From positions 1,612,001 to 1,676,000 of the forward strand of contig NZ_CP157005.1 of NCBI RefSeq assembly GCF_039904985.1: a DNA stretch of 64,000 nt. The letters are read 5' to 3'. The notes under the pieces were generated by a model. That model saw nothing but the letters and a program-made list of their open reading frames with translations, was not told where the DNA came from and searched no databases. Positions 1-11,232 of the stretch are shown in pieces. The position numbers and the translations under genes are program-made. Origin of the DNA: Methylomonas sp. AM2-LC (GTDB taxonomy: Bacteria > Pseudomonadota > Gammaproteobacteria > Methylococcales > Methylomonadaceae). Position 1 is the first letter of the stretch. The number at the start of each line of letters is the position of its first letter.

Positions 1-516
1 GTGCCACAAGTCATTACCGCACAAGAGTTGAAAAAAGTGAAACAATGGGTAGACGAAATTCAACTTGAGGTAGAAGATCAATATAGACTGAAACTTAAAT
101 TCAAATTTGGCACCATGATAGAAACCGTAAGAGCCTGTACCCGTGCCGATCATCTGGCAGAAATTGCGCATTTCTTTTCTTTTGGTACCAACGATCTTAC
201 TCAGGCTACTTTTTCTTTCTCTCGAGAAGATGCAGAAAATAAATTTTTACCCTTATACGAAGATTCTGGCTTGCTACAAGACAATCCGTTTGAAACACTG
301 GATATACTCGGTGTGGGTAAGTTAATGAAAATGGCTGTAGATTTTGGTCGAGCGCAACGTCCGGATATACGTATAGGCATCTGTGGTGAACACGGTGGGC
401 ATCCACGCTCTATCCGCTTTTGTCATGATATAGGCTTAAATTATGTGTCCTGTTCAGCGCCACGTATTCCGGTGGCGCGGTTGGCTGCGGCACATGCTAA
501 ATTGTTGGAAAACTAA
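1..516 (+). CDS. ppdK: Pyruvate, phosphate dikinase, C-terminal part (gene cut by window edge)
   Basis: Only the last ~171 residues are visible, so the GTG at base 1 is an internal codon and not the start. The segment is the end of the PEP-utilising enzyme TIM-barrel domain, which binds pyruvate/PEP. The signature FFSFGTNDLTQ is at residues ~58-68, GICGEHGG at ~126-133, and VSCSAPRIPVARLAAA near the end carries the Cys that acts as general acid/base in this family. The enzyme interconverts pyruvate, ATP and phosphate with PEP, AMP and PPi; in type I methanotrophs it links glycolysis and gluconeogenesis reversibly. PEP synthase is less likely, given the close match to the PPDK form of these motifs. 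The opposing nhaD gene converges on it. Confidence 0.93.
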   Translation: MPQVITAQELKKVKQWVDEIQLEVEDQYRLKLKFKFGTMIETVRACTRADHLAEIAHFFSFGTNDLTQATFSFSREDAENKFLPLYEDSGLLQDNPFETLDILGVGKLMKMAVDFGRAQRPDIRIGICGEHGGHPRSIRFCHDIGLNYVSCSAPRIPVARLAAAHAKLLEN

Positions 517-534
517 AGTTTGAATAGTTGTTAT

Positions 535-558
535 ACCGGGCTTGGCTGGCCCGGTTTG
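535..558 (+). terminator. Weak hairpin after ppdK
   Basis: A 7-bp perfect stem (ACCGGGC at 535-541, GCCCGGT at 549-555) with a 7-base loop starts 19 bases after the ppdK stop. Only three T residues follow it, so it would be a weak intrinsic terminator. It lies between two convergent genes. Confidence 0.4.
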
Positions 559-579
559 CGATTGCCGCGTAACTAGGCT

Positions 580-2028
580 TTAAAAAGACTCTGCGTTTAC
601 CAAAAAATGTACGCCAATGCTGGCGAAATAGCCCAGTAAAATCACCGGAAACCATTTCATATGGCTGTTAAAGGTGTACAGTCCTTTTGCTTGTCCCATT
701 AAACCGATACCGGGAGCCGAGCCTATTGCCAGTAGGCTGCCGCCTACACCCAATGTCAGTGTTAACAGTAACCATTGTCCTGGTGGGATATTAGGGTCCA
801 TAGTTAATACCGCAAACATCAGGGTACCATTGTCAACAAAGGCTGAAGACAAGCCTATCAGAATGTTTGCAATAGTGGGGCTTAATTGACCGTATAGCAC
901 GTGAGAAATAGTGTCCAGATAGCCAATATAACCCAAGCCGCCTATGCCCATCATGGCCCCGTAGAAAAACAGTAGAGTATCCCACTCCAATCGCCCCACT
1001 TTTTCAAAAATATCGAGTTTACGCGTTTCGGATATTCCTAAATTGATATGGCTACTGCTGGAAAATAAATCCAGTTGCGCTTGATGACGCTCGCGGCTTT
1101 TTCCACTTTTTTGCAGGAAAAAATAAAAAAATTGTAATAATGATAAACCCGCCATCATGCCTGCGGCAGCGGGTAGGTGCAAAGTCATATCAAAAGCCAC
1201 TGCCAGACTGATGGTTACACCGAACAGAAAAATAACACGTTTTGCTCCCCGTGGTAGATTAACCTTTTCTAATTCTATGGTAGGTCGGTCTTTTGGAATA
1301 GCAAAACTCATAGCAAGGGCGGGGATCAGAAAATTCACCCAGCAAGGGAGAAACAGTTTGAAAAATTCGGTAAACGATAAAATATGATGTTGCCAAACAA
1401 AGAGTGTAGATATGCCGCCCAGAGGACTGAAAGTACCCCCAGCATTAGTGGCGACAATAATATTGATACAGGCCAGTGATACAAAACGTGGGCTGTCTTT
1501 CCCCACTGCCACTGCCACTGCGCCCATGAGTAGTCCGGCGGTTAATCCGTTAATCACACTGGAAAGAAAAAATACCAGAATACCCGTTAGCCAGAATAGT
1601 TGCCGATAGCTTAAGTTTTTTCGTACCAGCCAGGTTTTTAGGGCATCAAAAACGCGCATATCTTCCATGGCGTTTAAATAAGTCATCGAGACCATGATAA
1701 ATAGTAGTAACTCGATATAGCTTTGTAGATTACTTTTGAAAGCGGCTACTGCCAGTAGATCGTTTCCGGTTTGCTGATAAGCAAGCACAATAACAAACCA
1801 AACCAGAGCAGAGGCCAGTAACATAGGTTTGGATTTTCGCAATTCCGTTGCTTCTTCGAACATGGCGAAAATATAGGCAATGATCATGGCAACAACCGAG
1901 ATATATCCAGCCCAATGGTTTGTTAAATCTAGCTGATGCAGTGTAGTTGTTACGGTTTCTCCTTCTGCAAATCCCAATGTGGGGATTAAAAACGCCAATA
2001 TTCCCAGTAAATTCAATCCAAAACGCAC
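580..2028 (-). CDS. nhaD: NhaD-type Na+/H+ antiporter (copy 1)
   Basis: Polytopic inner-membrane protein of the ArsB/NhaD ion-transporter superfamily, exchanging cytoplasmic Na+ (or Li+) for periplasmic H+. A signal-like segment ending GFAEGE is followed by about a dozen hydrophobic helices, with conserved blocks NAGGTFSPLGGISTLFVWQ, FFYGAMMGIGGLGYIGYLD and SSAFVDNGTLMFAVL. The frame is open back to an ATG at 2112, but I place the start at the GTG at 2028. GGAG lies six bases upstream of it, and the resulting 482 residues match the length and N-terminal layout of the second copy (483 residues). The two copies are divergent and clearly paralogous (for example the shared block LTLTLGVGGSLLAIGSAPG). 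A KdpD/KdpE-like pair follows the second copy. Confidence 0.92.
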   Translation of the reverse strand: MRFGLNLLGILAFLIPTLGFAEGETVTTTLHQLDLTNHWAGYISVVAMIIAYIFAMFEEATELRKSKPMLLASALVWFVIVLAYQQTGNDLLAVAAFKSNLQSYIELLLFIMVSMTYLNAMEDMRVFDALKTWLVRKNLSYRQLFWLTGILVFFLSSVINGLTAGLLMGAVAVAVGKDSPRFVSLACINIIVATNAGGTFSPLGGISTLFVWQHHILSFTEFFKLFLPCWVNFLIPALAMSFAIPKDRPTIELEKVNLPRGAKRVIFLFGVTISLAVAFDMTLHLPAAAGMMAGLSLLQFFYFFLQKSGKSRERHQAQLDLFSSSSHINLGISETRKLDIFEKVGRLEWDTLLFFYGAMMGIGGLGYIGYLDTISHVLYGQLSPTIANILIGLSSAFVDNGTLMFAVLTMDPNIPPGQWLLLTLTLGVGGSLLAIGSAPGIGLMGQAKGLYTFNSHMKWFPVILLGYFASIGVHFLVNAESF

Positions 2029-2456
2029 TATTTTCTCCGTAAGACTATTCAAAATCTGTGACCAATCAATACACAGGCTAGAAAGCCCGCTATTGTAAAC
2101 CAATACTACCATGTGAATGGATGGCTAATAGTAAAAACATGATATTTTGGCTAAATAAATTTTTTATAAAAATCGCTTCAACGATTTGAAAAAATGAGAT
2201 TTTTTTATAAAAATGACAACTAAGTTAGTGATTATAACTTATGATTGTTTCTATATTAGAAATAGTCTGTTTCAAAAATAAAGCAATAACTTAACGAAAT
2301 CTTTATTTCGTAATCTTTATCATCCAACTTTCATCGAACAGTGCTAGTCGATTTTTAACACCTCGTTTATGTCAAGCTAATTAGTGTCGGTTTGATATCG
2401 TTGATTAATGACAAGCGCGTAATAAACCATTAATTTATGATCGAAAGTGAGATCAA
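2029..2456. promoter_or_regulatory. Divergent nhaD-nhaD control region with AT-rich tandem repeat
   Basis: This AT-rich region separates the two divergent nhaD genes and must contain both promoters. A near-identical palindromic block, A-T(6)-ATAAAAAT, occurs at 2159-2173 and again, with one extra T, at 2199-2214, about 40 bases apart. A small inverted repeat (AAATCG/CGATTT) lies between them near 2171-2186. Tandem T/A-rich sites are what OmpR/KdpE-type regulators often bind, so the neighbouring response regulator is a candidate ligand; this is inference. No coding frame was recognised here. Confidence 0.4.
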
Positions 2457-3908
2457 GTGAATATACTCAAACTTATCAAATGCCGTCATGTGGCCTTATT
2501 AGCAGTTTTGCTGCTGTTGCCTTCTTTAAGTTTTGCTGAGGAAGCTTTAGCAGTTCCTCAGTTAGATCTGAAAAATCATTTCGTTGGCTATTTTGCGATT
2601 GTCATTACCATTCTGGTTTATGCGGCGGCTATGACGGAAGATCTGCATCAACTGAGTAAAGCTAAGCCCATGGTATTAGGTTCGGCCTTAATTTGGTTTG
2701 CTATTTTTGTATACTATTATTTGCACTTTGGTCATGCAAAAAACGTTGCTGCCATCTTTCAGACTAATTTATCGGCATATGCAGAATTATTTCTGTTTAT
2801 CACTGTATCCATGACTTTCTTAAATTCCATGACCGAGCGTGGTATTTTTGATGCATTAAGAATTGTTTTGGCTAACCGTGAATATAATTATAGGCAATTA
2901 TTTTGGATTACCGGTCTTTTGGCTTTTGTACTGTCTTTAGTTATCAGTAGTTTAACTGTAGGCTTGTTGATGGGTTATATCATACTGGTCATCGGCAAAG
3001 AACAACCCAAATTTGTAGGTTTGGCTGGTTTAAATGCGGTAGTTGCGGCCAATGCGGGTGGCACCATGAGTCCTTTGGGTGGAATTTCTACTTTTTTTGT
3101 TTGGCAGCAAAATATGCTGCATTTCCATCAATTCTTTTATTTAACCCTGCCTTGTATCGTAAACTTTATCGTGCCTGCTTTTATTATGCAATTTTCAGTA
3201 CCGAAACAACATCCCCGTTTTAGTAAAGAGACGCCGCAATTAAAACGCGGTAGTAAGCGGGTTATTTTTATCTTTATTCTTACTTTTTCTATCACCATTT
3301 TGTCGAATGTATTTCTGGATATGCCTGCCATAGCCGGTATGATGTTTGGCTTGGCGATCTTGCAATTCTTTAGTTATTATCTAACCAAATCCGAGAAACT
3401 TAGCCATTTCCTGATTCCGGAAACACATGAATGTAGTGATGCCAATAAAGGCTTTGATGTGTTTAAGTGTATTGCGGGGGTAGATTGGGATACTTTGCTA
3501 TTCTTTTATGGCGCCATGATGATAGTCGGTGCCTTGAGTTTTATTGGGTATTTAGATGCTATGGCTAATTATTTGTTTACGCAAATCAGCCCAACATTAG
3601 CAAACATTATGATCGGTTTGGCTTCTTCGTCTATTGATAATGGTACGTTGATGTTTGCGGTATTAAATATGCACCCACCTTTTTCGATTGGGCAATGGTT
3701 GTTGTTAACACTGACATTGGGTGTGGGTGGAAGTTTATTAGCCATAGGTTCCGCGCCCGGCTTACATGTTTTGGGTTTAATGAAAGGCATAATGAAAGAA
3801 GGTGAGGGCTATACCTTTAGCCTGCATTTACGTTGGATGCCAGCTATATTACTAGGTTTTTTTGCCAGTATCGGTACTCTGTATTTAATCAATGGAGGTA
3901 CCTTTTAA
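2457..3908 (+). CDS. nhaD: NhaD-type Na+/H+ antiporter (copy 2)
   Basis: Second NhaD-family antiporter, 483 residues, GTG start. The N-terminus is a hydrophobic signal-like segment ending LSFAEEA, followed by the same membrane plan as the divergent copy. Shared blocks are NAGGTMSPLGGISTFFVWQ, FFYGAMMIVGALSFIGYLD and SSSIDNGTLMFAVLNM. No other in-frame start gives a matching N-terminus; the ribosome-binding site is weak (GTGAG about 10 bases upstream). With the Na+-NQR operon at 8.7 kb, two NhaD proteins suggest a sodium-based membrane energy cycle or adaptation to salt and alkali (inference). The KdpD-like kinase gene follows on the same strand after 137 bases. Confidence 0.92.
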   Translation: MNILKLIKCRHVALLAVLLLLPSLSFAEEALAVPQLDLKNHFVGYFAIVITILVYAAAMTEDLHQLSKAKPMVLGSALIWFAIFVYYYLHFGHAKNVAAIFQTNLSAYAELFLFITVSMTFLNSMTERGIFDALRIVLANREYNYRQLFWITGLLAFVLSLVISSLTVGLLMGYIILVIGKEQPKFVGLAGLNAVVAANAGGTMSPLGGISTFFVWQQNMLHFHQFFYLTLPCIVNFIVPAFIMQFSVPKQHPRFSKETPQLKRGSKRVIFIFILTFSITILSNVFLDMPAIAGMMFGLAILQFFSYYLTKSEKLSHFLIPETHECSDANKGFDVFKCIAGVDWDTLLFFYGAMMIVGALSFIGYLDAMANYLFTQISPTLANIMIGLASSSIDNGTLMFAVLNMHPPFSIGQWLLLTLTLGVGGSLLAIGSAPGLHVLGLMKGIMKEGEGYTFSLHLRWMPAILLGFFASIGTLYLINGGTF

Positions 3909-4045
3909 GTCATATCCGCATTATTTTGACTAACTGTTAAGTTTGTTATTCTCGGTGACGCAATTTTGAGGCTGACACACTACGTGTTTAATTTTGTTCT
4001 GGAATAGTGCATAAAGGCAATTAATTTTCCCGGTTATAAAGCAAA

Positions 4046-5581
4046 ATGATTAAAACTGAGCCTCATGTGCAAGCGAAACCCTATGTCGGTTTGGCGTTGG
4101 GTATGGTAATACCGTTGTTATTAACCCTGGTTGATTGGCCTTTTCGACGAATGCTAACGCCCAGTAATATACTGTTAGTGTATTTATTAGGGGTGTTTTT
4201 TATAGCGCTACGCTTTGGGTTGTGGCCCTCAATTTGTGCCTCGTTGTTCAGTGCAGGGGCCTTTGCCTATTTTTTTGCGCCACCTATTTTTTCCTTTGCA
4301 ATTGCCGATCAGGAAAATCTGGTGGGGTTGGCGGTTATGTTAATTGTCGGGGCTTTTACCAGTAAGCAAGCTGAAAATGTACGTACACAAGCATTAGTTG
4401 CTAAATATAGAGAGCGGCGTGCTTCTGCGCTCTATTATTTGAGCAAGGAATTAGCGGAAGCCCGCTTGGAGCATGAAATAATTGCTATTGGCGTTCGCCA
4501 TATTTATGCCGAATTTAACACCCGTAACACCATTCTATTTCCTGGGCAACATGGGCGTGTTTGTTATCCGGTTAAGCCTGCATTTGCTATTTCTCTGCGC
4601 GGGGCAAATTTAGAGGTGGCAAGTTGGGTATTTCGGCACCAAAAAATAGCGGGTCATCATTCGGCACATTATCCAGATGCAGAGGCAATCTATTGGCCAA
4701 TGAATGGTTCAGCGGGATGTGTTGGCGTGTTAGTGATGGAGCCTATCAGTAGGCAAAGGCTGTTTTTAGTGGAACAACATCAGCTTCTGGAAACCTTTGT
4801 TAATCAAGTTATACATACTCTAGAGCGTGCGCGTCTTGCTGAACAAGCTAAAGAGGCTACGCTAAAAATGCAATCTGAGACTTTGCGTAATTCCTTGTTG
4901 AGTAGTATTTCGCATGATTTGAGAACGCCGTTAGCTACTATTGTGGGTGCTGCCAGTACTTTGGCGGTTGATGAAGAGCGGTTAAGCATAGATAGTCGCC
5001 GAAACTTGGTACATGTTATTCATGAAGAAGCGCATCGTATGTCTGATTTGACTACCAAAATTCTGGAAATGGCCCGCCTTGAAGCTGGTGAAATACAGTT
5101 AAACCGACAATGGTATGAGCCGGAAGAACTAGTTGGCAGTGCTTTGCGTAGACTTGATAAAAAATTAAAACAACGTTTAATTAATGTGCAAATTGCAACC
5201 AGTCAGGCTTTAATTTTTGTGGATGCAGTGTTGTTACAACAAGTGATGGTTAACTTGCTAGACAATGCTGATAAATATTCGCCTGTTGATCAGGCAATTG
5301 ATGTGAGTGTAAACACGGCAAGTTCTAGCGTGCTTATCAGTATCGCTGATCGAGGGCTGGGCATTCCTGTTGGGTTTGAACAAAGGATTTTTGACAAGTT
5401 TTTTCAAATTCATGCCGAAAGTGCGCAGAGTGGGGTTGGATTAGGTTTGTCAATTTGTCGTGCTATTGTCGAGGCGCATGGTGGAGAAATTTTAGTCATT
5501 AATCGCAGTGGCGGCGGTTCGGTATTCCAATTGCAGTTGCCGCTATTGGAATGTCCTCCCACTATTGATCCTGAAGTATAG
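4046..5581 (+). CDS. KdpD-like sensor histidine kinase (short form)
   Basis: 511-residue membrane histidine kinase. Residues ~15-110 contain a run of four transmembrane helices like the DUF4118 module of KdpD, followed by a GAF-like region (~130-260). The HisKA domain has phospho-acceptor His290 in SSISHDLRTPLATIV, and the HATPase domain has an N box (LLDNADKYSP) and G boxes (DRGLGIP, GVGLGLSICRAIVEAHGG). Canonical KdpD is near 900 residues and starts with a KdpD/USP sensor region that is absent here. No kdpFABC genes are present. The response regulator gene follows after 9 bases, so the pair is an operon. Neighbouring nhaD genes make Na+, pH or osmotic homeostasis a plausible output, but the signal cannot be read from the sequence. 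Confidence 0.88.
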   Translation: MIKTEPHVQAKPYVGLALGMVIPLLLTLVDWPFRRMLTPSNILLVYLLGVFFIALRFGLWPSICASLFSAGAFAYFFAPPIFSFAIADQENLVGLAVMLIVGAFTSKQAENVRTQALVAKYRERRASALYYLSKELAEARLEHEIIAIGVRHIYAEFNTRNTILFPGQHGRVCYPVKPAFAISLRGANLEVASWVFRHQKIAGHHSAHYPDAEAIYWPMNGSAGCVGVLVMEPISRQRLFLVEQHQLLETFVNQVIHTLERARLAEQAKEATLKMQSETLRNSLLSSISHDLRTPLATIVGAASTLAVDEERLSIDSRRNLVHVIHEEAHRMSDLTTKILEMARLEAGEIQLNRQWYEPEELVGSALRRLDKKLKQRLINVQIATSQALIFVDAVLLQQVMVNLLDNADKYSPVDQAIDVSVNTASSSVLISIADRGLGIPVGFEQRIFDKFFQIHAESAQSGVGLGLSICRAIVEAHGGEILVINRSGGGSVFQLQLPLLECPPTIDPEV

Positions 5582-5590
5582 GAGCGTGAT

Positions 5591-6292
5591 GTGAAAACCA
5601 ATAAACCCTTAATTTTGTTGATTGAAGACGATCCTCCTTTCCGGCAATTATTGACCACTACGCTGGAAAATCAGGATTATTCCGTATTATCTAGTGAGAC
5701 GGGGCGAGAGGGATTACATATTGCCCGGAATCAAGCGCCCCAACTTTCGATTCTGGATTTAGGTTTGCCGGATATAGATGGGCAGGAAGTGATACGTCGT
5801 TTACGTTTATGGTCGGAATTGCCGATCATTGTGCTTTCGGCGCGTAATCAGGAAAATGACATCACTCTGGCGCTGGATAACGGTGCTGATGACTATTTGA
5901 CCAAGCCCTTTAATAATGGGGAATTGTTATCGCGAATAAAAGCGTTGCTTAGGCGGATATCGACAACGTCTGAGAGTGATCTGAAGTTATTTCAAGTGGG
6001 CGATTTAAAAGTTGAGTTGCACAAACGCAAGATTTTTGTAGATGCGAAAGAAGTGCACCTTACGCCTATCGAATTTAATTTATTGAGTATTTTGGTGCGC
6101 AATGCCGGTTTTGTGGTTACTCATCGGCAATTGCTGGAAAAAGTCTGGGGTGCCAGTTATATAGGTAATAGCCATTATTTACGCATTTACATGGGGCAAT
6201 TACGCCATAAACTCGAATCCGATCCGGCACGTCCTCGTTATATATTGACTGAAGCGGGAGTAGGGTATCGATTAAATGATGAAGAGTCTTAG
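5591..6292 (+). CDS. KdpE-like OmpR-family response regulator
   Basis: 233 residues. The receiver domain (1-120) has the acidic pocket IEDD (residues 11-14), phospho-acceptor Asp56 in SILDLGLPDIDG, and Lys in DDYLTKPF. The C-terminal winged-helix DNA-binding domain (~130-230) has VHLTPIEFNLLSILVRNAG and ends EAGVGYRLNDEES, typical of KdpE/OmpR. The start is a GTG with GGAG six bases upstream, directly after the kinase stop, so translation is probably coupled. A long perfect terminator hairpin lies 18 bases past the stop. Target genes are unknown; the AT-rich tandem repeat between the nhaD genes is a candidate. Confidence 0.9.
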   Translation: MKTNKPLILLIEDDPPFRQLLTTTLENQDYSVLSSETGREGLHIARNQAPQLSILDLGLPDIDGQEVIRRLRLWSELPIIVLSARNQENDITLALDNGADDYLTKPFNNGELLSRIKALLRRISTTSESDLKLFQVGDLKVELHKRKIFVDAKEVHLTPIEFNLLSILVRNAGFVVTHRQLLEKVWGASYIGNSHYLRIYMGQLRHKLESDPARPRYILTEAGVGYRLNDEES

Positions 6293-6310
6293 TTATCTGA
6301 GCGACTTAGC

Positions 6311-6353
6311 AAAATCTACCCTGTATTGCAGTAACACAGGGTAGATTTTTATT
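6311..6353. terminator. Bidirectional terminator between response regulator and ispG
   Basis: Perfect 14-bp stem (6311-6324 with 6336-6349; arms AAAATCTACCCTGT/ACAGGGTAGATTTT) and an 11-base loop, with T residues on the + side and A residues on the left arm. It can terminate both the two-component operon (+) and ispG (-), whose stop is at 6356. Confidence 0.85.
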
Positions 6354-6355
6354 AA

Positions 6356-7576
6356 TCAATGCGCACTATAATGAGATTCAATATAGCGTTCTACTAAGAC
6401 TTGAAACTCTTCGGCAATGTGATCGCCTTTAAGTGTGACAGTTTTAACACCATCTTCAAAGACAGGAGCCACGGGTGTTTCGCCAGTACCTGGCAAACTA
6501 ATGCCAATATTGGCGTTTTTGCTTTCGCCAGGTCCATTGACTACGCAGCCCATTACGGCCACTTCCATCGTTTCTACGCCTTTATATTTATCTCGCCACA
6601 CGGGCATCTGGTCTCGCAAGTAACCTTGAATATCTTGAGCCAGTTTTTGGAAATAGTCACTGGTGGTGCGTCCACAGCCGGGGCAGGCAATTACCATGGG
6701 GGTAAAAGAACGGAAGCCCATGGTTTGCAATATTTCTTGTGCAACAATCACTTCTTTGGTGCGTGCTGCACCGGGTTCAGGCGTCAATGAAATGCGAATG
6801 GTGTCGCCTATACCTTGCTGCATTAATACGCCGAGTGCCGCGGAAGAGGCGACGATGCCTTTTGAGCCCATGCCAGCTTCGGTTAATCCCAAATGTAAGG
6901 CATACTCGCAACGGCTGGCCAAATCTTCATAGATGCTGATCAATTCCTGCACATTACTGATTTTACAGGACAGTATGATTTTATCTTTGCCCAAGCCCAA
7001 TTCCTGTGCTTTAGCGGCGCTTTCTAATGCGGATAGGACAATCGCTTCACGGGTGACAGCTGCCAGAGGTTTAGGTGCGGCTAGCTCACGATTCTCATCC
7101 AGCAAGCGGGTTAATACGGCTTGATCAAGGCTGCCACCGTTTACACCGATACGAACTGGCTTATTGTATCGACAGGCAAATTCTATCATTTGCTGAAACT
7201 GGGGGTCGCGTGCCTTGCCTTTACCTACATTGCCGGGATTGATACGAAATTTTGCTAGAGCTTGAGCACATTCAGGATATTTTTCCAGTAATTTATGCCC
7301 GTTAAAGTGAAAATCACCGATAATAGGCACATTAAAGCCTTGTTGTTCTAGGCGATTAACGATTTCGGGTACAGCTTTAGCGGCTTCTTCGGTATTGACA
7401 GTAATTCTGACCAGTTCTGAGCCGGCAGTCGATAATTCCATAATCTGTTTGACACTGCCTGCAACATCAGTGGTATCGGTGTTGGTCATAGATTGAACGA
7501 CGATCGGGGCGCCGCCGCCGACCTTGATGTTCCCAACCAAAACTTGTTGGGTCTGTTTTCTGAGGCTAATCGACAT
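6356..7576 (-). CDS. ispG: 4-hydroxy-3-methylbut-2-enyl diphosphate synthase (flavodoxin/ferredoxin), GcpE
   Basis: 406-residue cytosolic iron-sulfur enzyme of the MEP isoprenoid pathway. It reductively opens 2-C-methyl-D-erythritol 2,4-cyclodiphosphate to HMBPP. The N-terminal TIM-barrel part has [15 protein letters not shown] and [11 protein letters not shown]. The C-terminal [4Fe-4S] domain has the paired cysteines of [14 protein letters not shown] and the third ligand in [17 protein letters not shown]. Length and motifs are typical of the proteobacterial form. It is transcribed alone and is divergent from the metallophosphoesterase gene, with a 110-base spacer. Confidence 0.97.
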   Translation of the reverse strand: MSISLRKQTQQVLVGNIKVGGGAPIVVQSMTNTDTTDVAGSVKQIMELSTAGSELVRITVNTEEAAKAVPEIVNRLEQQGFNVPIIGDFHFNGHKLLEKYPECAQALAKFRINPGNVGKGKARDPQFQQMIEFACRYNKPVRIGVNGGSLDQAVLTRLLDENRELAAPKPLAAVTREAIVLSALESAAKAQELGLGKDKIILSCKISNVQELISIYEDLASRCEYALHLGLTEAGMGSKGIVASSAALGVLMQQGIGDTIRISLTPEPGAARTKEVIVAQEILQTMGFRSFTPMVIACPGCGRTTSDYFQKLAQDIQGYLRDQMPVWRDKYKGVETMEVAVMGCVVNGPGESKNANIGISLPGTGETPVAPVFEDGVKTVTLKGDHIAEEFQVLVERYIESHYSAH

Positions 7577-7686
7577 AATTATTAGTTGCTAATAGTCAAA
7601 GTTATCTGGAAAAATACCAAGTAAATCACTTAGGATTGCAAATTATACTCCTATAATAGTTTAACAGCGATACGCAAGAGCAAAAT

Positions 7687-8415
7687 GTGCGCATAAATTA
7701 CTTCTCTGACCTGCATCTTGAATTTGGTGAACAGATTTTGCCAGACACTGACGCGGATATTATTGTGGCAGCAGGCGATATTGGTGTGTTTAGTCAGGGG
7801 GTGGCATGGCTTAAAACTCTGCATAAACCCGTAATCTATGTGGCAGGAAATCACGAGTTTTACAGTGGTGAATACCAGCAGGTTTTAGCTACGTTACGTA
7901 GCGAGTGCGCTGGTAGCTTGATACATTTTCTGGAGAAAGAACAGTTTGTCTATCAGGGGGTGCGTTTTTTAGGATGTACGCTTTGGTCAGATCTATTTGT
8001 GGCCGGTGATGAAAATGCCGCCATTCTGGCTGAAAACTTGAATGATTTTCGCCAAATCACTTATTCAGGTGCGGCGTTTAATCCGGTTGACTTTACCGCC
8101 TTGCATCATGCTTCCAAAAGCTGGTTACACAGCCAGTTAAGTCTGCCATATGCAGGAAAAACCGTGGTGGTTACCCATCATGCACCCACCGAATGGAGTT
8201 GGATAGGGCGCTCCAACGCTTTAAGGAAACTGGCCTATTGTAACGATTTAAAAGCCTTGATTTATGAACACGAAATTGCGGTTTGGTTTCATGGGCATGT
8301 TCATAATCAAGGTGACTACCGAATTGCGGATGCCAGGATTTTGAGTAATACGCGGGGTTATAAAACCCGACGTATGGTGGCTGGGTTTGATATTAACAAA
8401 ACAGTGGAGATTTGA
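7687..8415 (+). CDS. Calcineurin-like metallophosphoesterase
   Basis: 242 residues with the full set of metallophosphoesterase metal motifs in order: SDLHLEFG (D-x-H) near residue 6, AGDIG near 30, GNHEFY near 55, VVVTHHAP near 160, and WFHGHVHNQ (GHxH) near 200. These bind a dinuclear metal centre for phosphoester hydrolysis. The start is a GTG; the ATG two bases earlier is out of frame and closes at once. There is no signal peptide, so it is cytosolic. The substrate cannot be predicted; it could be a nucleotide, a phosphoprotein or a nucleic acid end. It is a single gene next to ispG with no obvious operon partner. Confidence 0.85.
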   Translation: MRINYFSDLHLEFGEQILPDTDADIIVAAGDIGVFSQGVAWLKTLHKPVIYVAGNHEFYSGEYQQVLATLRSECAGSLIHFLEKEQFVYQGVRFLGCTLWSDLFVAGDENAAILAENLNDFRQITYSGAAFNPVDFTALHHASKSWLHSQLSLPYAGKTVVVTHHAPTEWSWIGRSNALRKLAYCNDLKALIYEHEIAVWFHGHVHNQGDYRIADARILSNTRGYKTRRMVAGFDINKTVEI

Positions 8416-10029
<1,614 letters not shown>

Positions 10030-10032
10030 TCA

Positions 10033-11232
10033 ATGTCGGCTAGAGACTTATTAGATAGCATAGAGCCGTATTTTACAAAAGGAGGCAAGTTCGAGAAGTA
10101 TTACGGTCTTTACGAGATGGTCGATACTTTTATATACACGCCTGCTGATGTAACACGCGGAAAAACTCACGTTCGTGACGGCAACGACCTGAAACGTACC
10201 ATGACTTTTGTGGTAATTGCCACAGCATTTTGTGTACTGATGGCTTGGTATAACACAGGTTATCAAGCCAATACAGCCATGAAAGGCATGGGTATTGAGG
10301 CAATTAACGGTTGGCGCAGTTACCCTATGGCCTTGTTTGGCTATAACCCTTACAACCCTTTCTCTTGCATTGTGCATGGTATGCTGTATTTCTTCCCGAT
10401 CTACATCACTACTTTAGCGGTGGGTGGTGTTTGGGAAGTATTGTTTGCCACTGTGCGTAAGCACGAAGTAAACGAAGGCTTTTTGGTATCCTCCATGCTG
10501 TATACCCTGATTTTGCCTGCGGAAATGCCTTTATGGCAAGTTGCGTTGGGTATATCTTTTGGTATCGTGTTGGGTAAGGAAGTGTTTGGTGGTACGGGTA
10601 AAAACTTCCTCAATCCTGCCTTGACTGGTCGTGCCTTTCTGTTCTTTGCTTATCCAGCGTCCATTTCCGGCGATTCTGCCTGGGTAGCTGTTGATGGTTA
10701 TAGTGGTGCAACAGCCTTGTCTTTGGCTTCGGTTAACGGTTTGGAAGGTATTCAAAACAGCTTTAGCTGGATACAAGCGTTTATTGGTTTTGTGCCTGGT
10801 TCCATGGGCGAAACATCAACGCTGGCCTGTTTACTGGGTGCGGCATTCCTGTTGTACACCCGAGTAGCTTCTTATCGGATTATGGGTGGCGTACTGCTGG
10901 GTATGATAGGCGGTGCAACATTATTAAATATCATTGGCAGCACGACTAATCCGATGTTTGCTATTCCTTGGTACTGGCATTTAGTGGTTGGTGGTTTTGC
11001 TTTTGGTACTGTATTTATGGCAACAGATCCAGTTTCTGCCGCCGTTACCGATTTGGGGCGCTGGATTTATGGCGGTATGATAGGCCTAATGATCATCATT
11101 ATTCGGGTTATCAATCCTGCTTTTCCTGAAGGTGTGATGCTTGCAATTCTTTTTTCCAACATGTTTGCACCATTGATTGATTACTTTGTTGTTCAAGCAA
11201 ATATTAGAAGAAGGATTAAACGCCATGCTTAA
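10033..11232 (+). CDS. nqrB: Na+-NQR subunit B (membrane, covalent FMN)
   Basis: 399-residue integral membrane subunit with about ten transmembrane helices. The flavinylation sequence [15 protein letters not shown] (residues ~220-234) carries the Thr that receives FMN through a phosphoester bond in the S-G-A-T motif. The amphipathic N-terminus ([20 protein letters not shown]) is typical. It is involved in Na+ uptake and quinone reduction. The 3' end overlaps the start of nqrC by 8 bases, indicating translational coupling. Confidence 0.97.
   Translation: MSARDLLDSIEPYFTKGGKFEKYYGLYEMVDTFIYTPADVTRGKTHVRDGNDLKRTMTFVVIATAFCVLMAWYNTGYQANTAMKGMGIEAINGWRSYPMALFGYNPYNPFSCIVHGMLYFFPIYITTLAVGGVWEVLFATVRKHEVNEGFLVSSMLYTLILPAEMPLWQVALGISFGIVLGKEVFGGTGKNFLNPALTGRAFLFFAYPASISGDSAWVAVDGYSGATALSLASVNGLEGIQNSFSWIQAFIGFVPGSMGETSTLACLLGAAFLLYTRVASYRIMGGVLLGMIGGATLLNIIGSTTNPMFAIPWYWHLVVGGFAFGTVFMATDPVSAAVTDLGRWIYGGMIGLMIIIIRVINPAFPEGVMLAILFSNMFAPLIDYFVVQANIRRRIKRHA

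Noticed and set aside
10051..10377. Long open frames on the strand opposite nqrB and other genes (for example also 13578-13904 and 61005-61433)
   Set aside because: They are antisense to well-conserved genes and show no family resemblance, signal peptide or ribosome-binding site.
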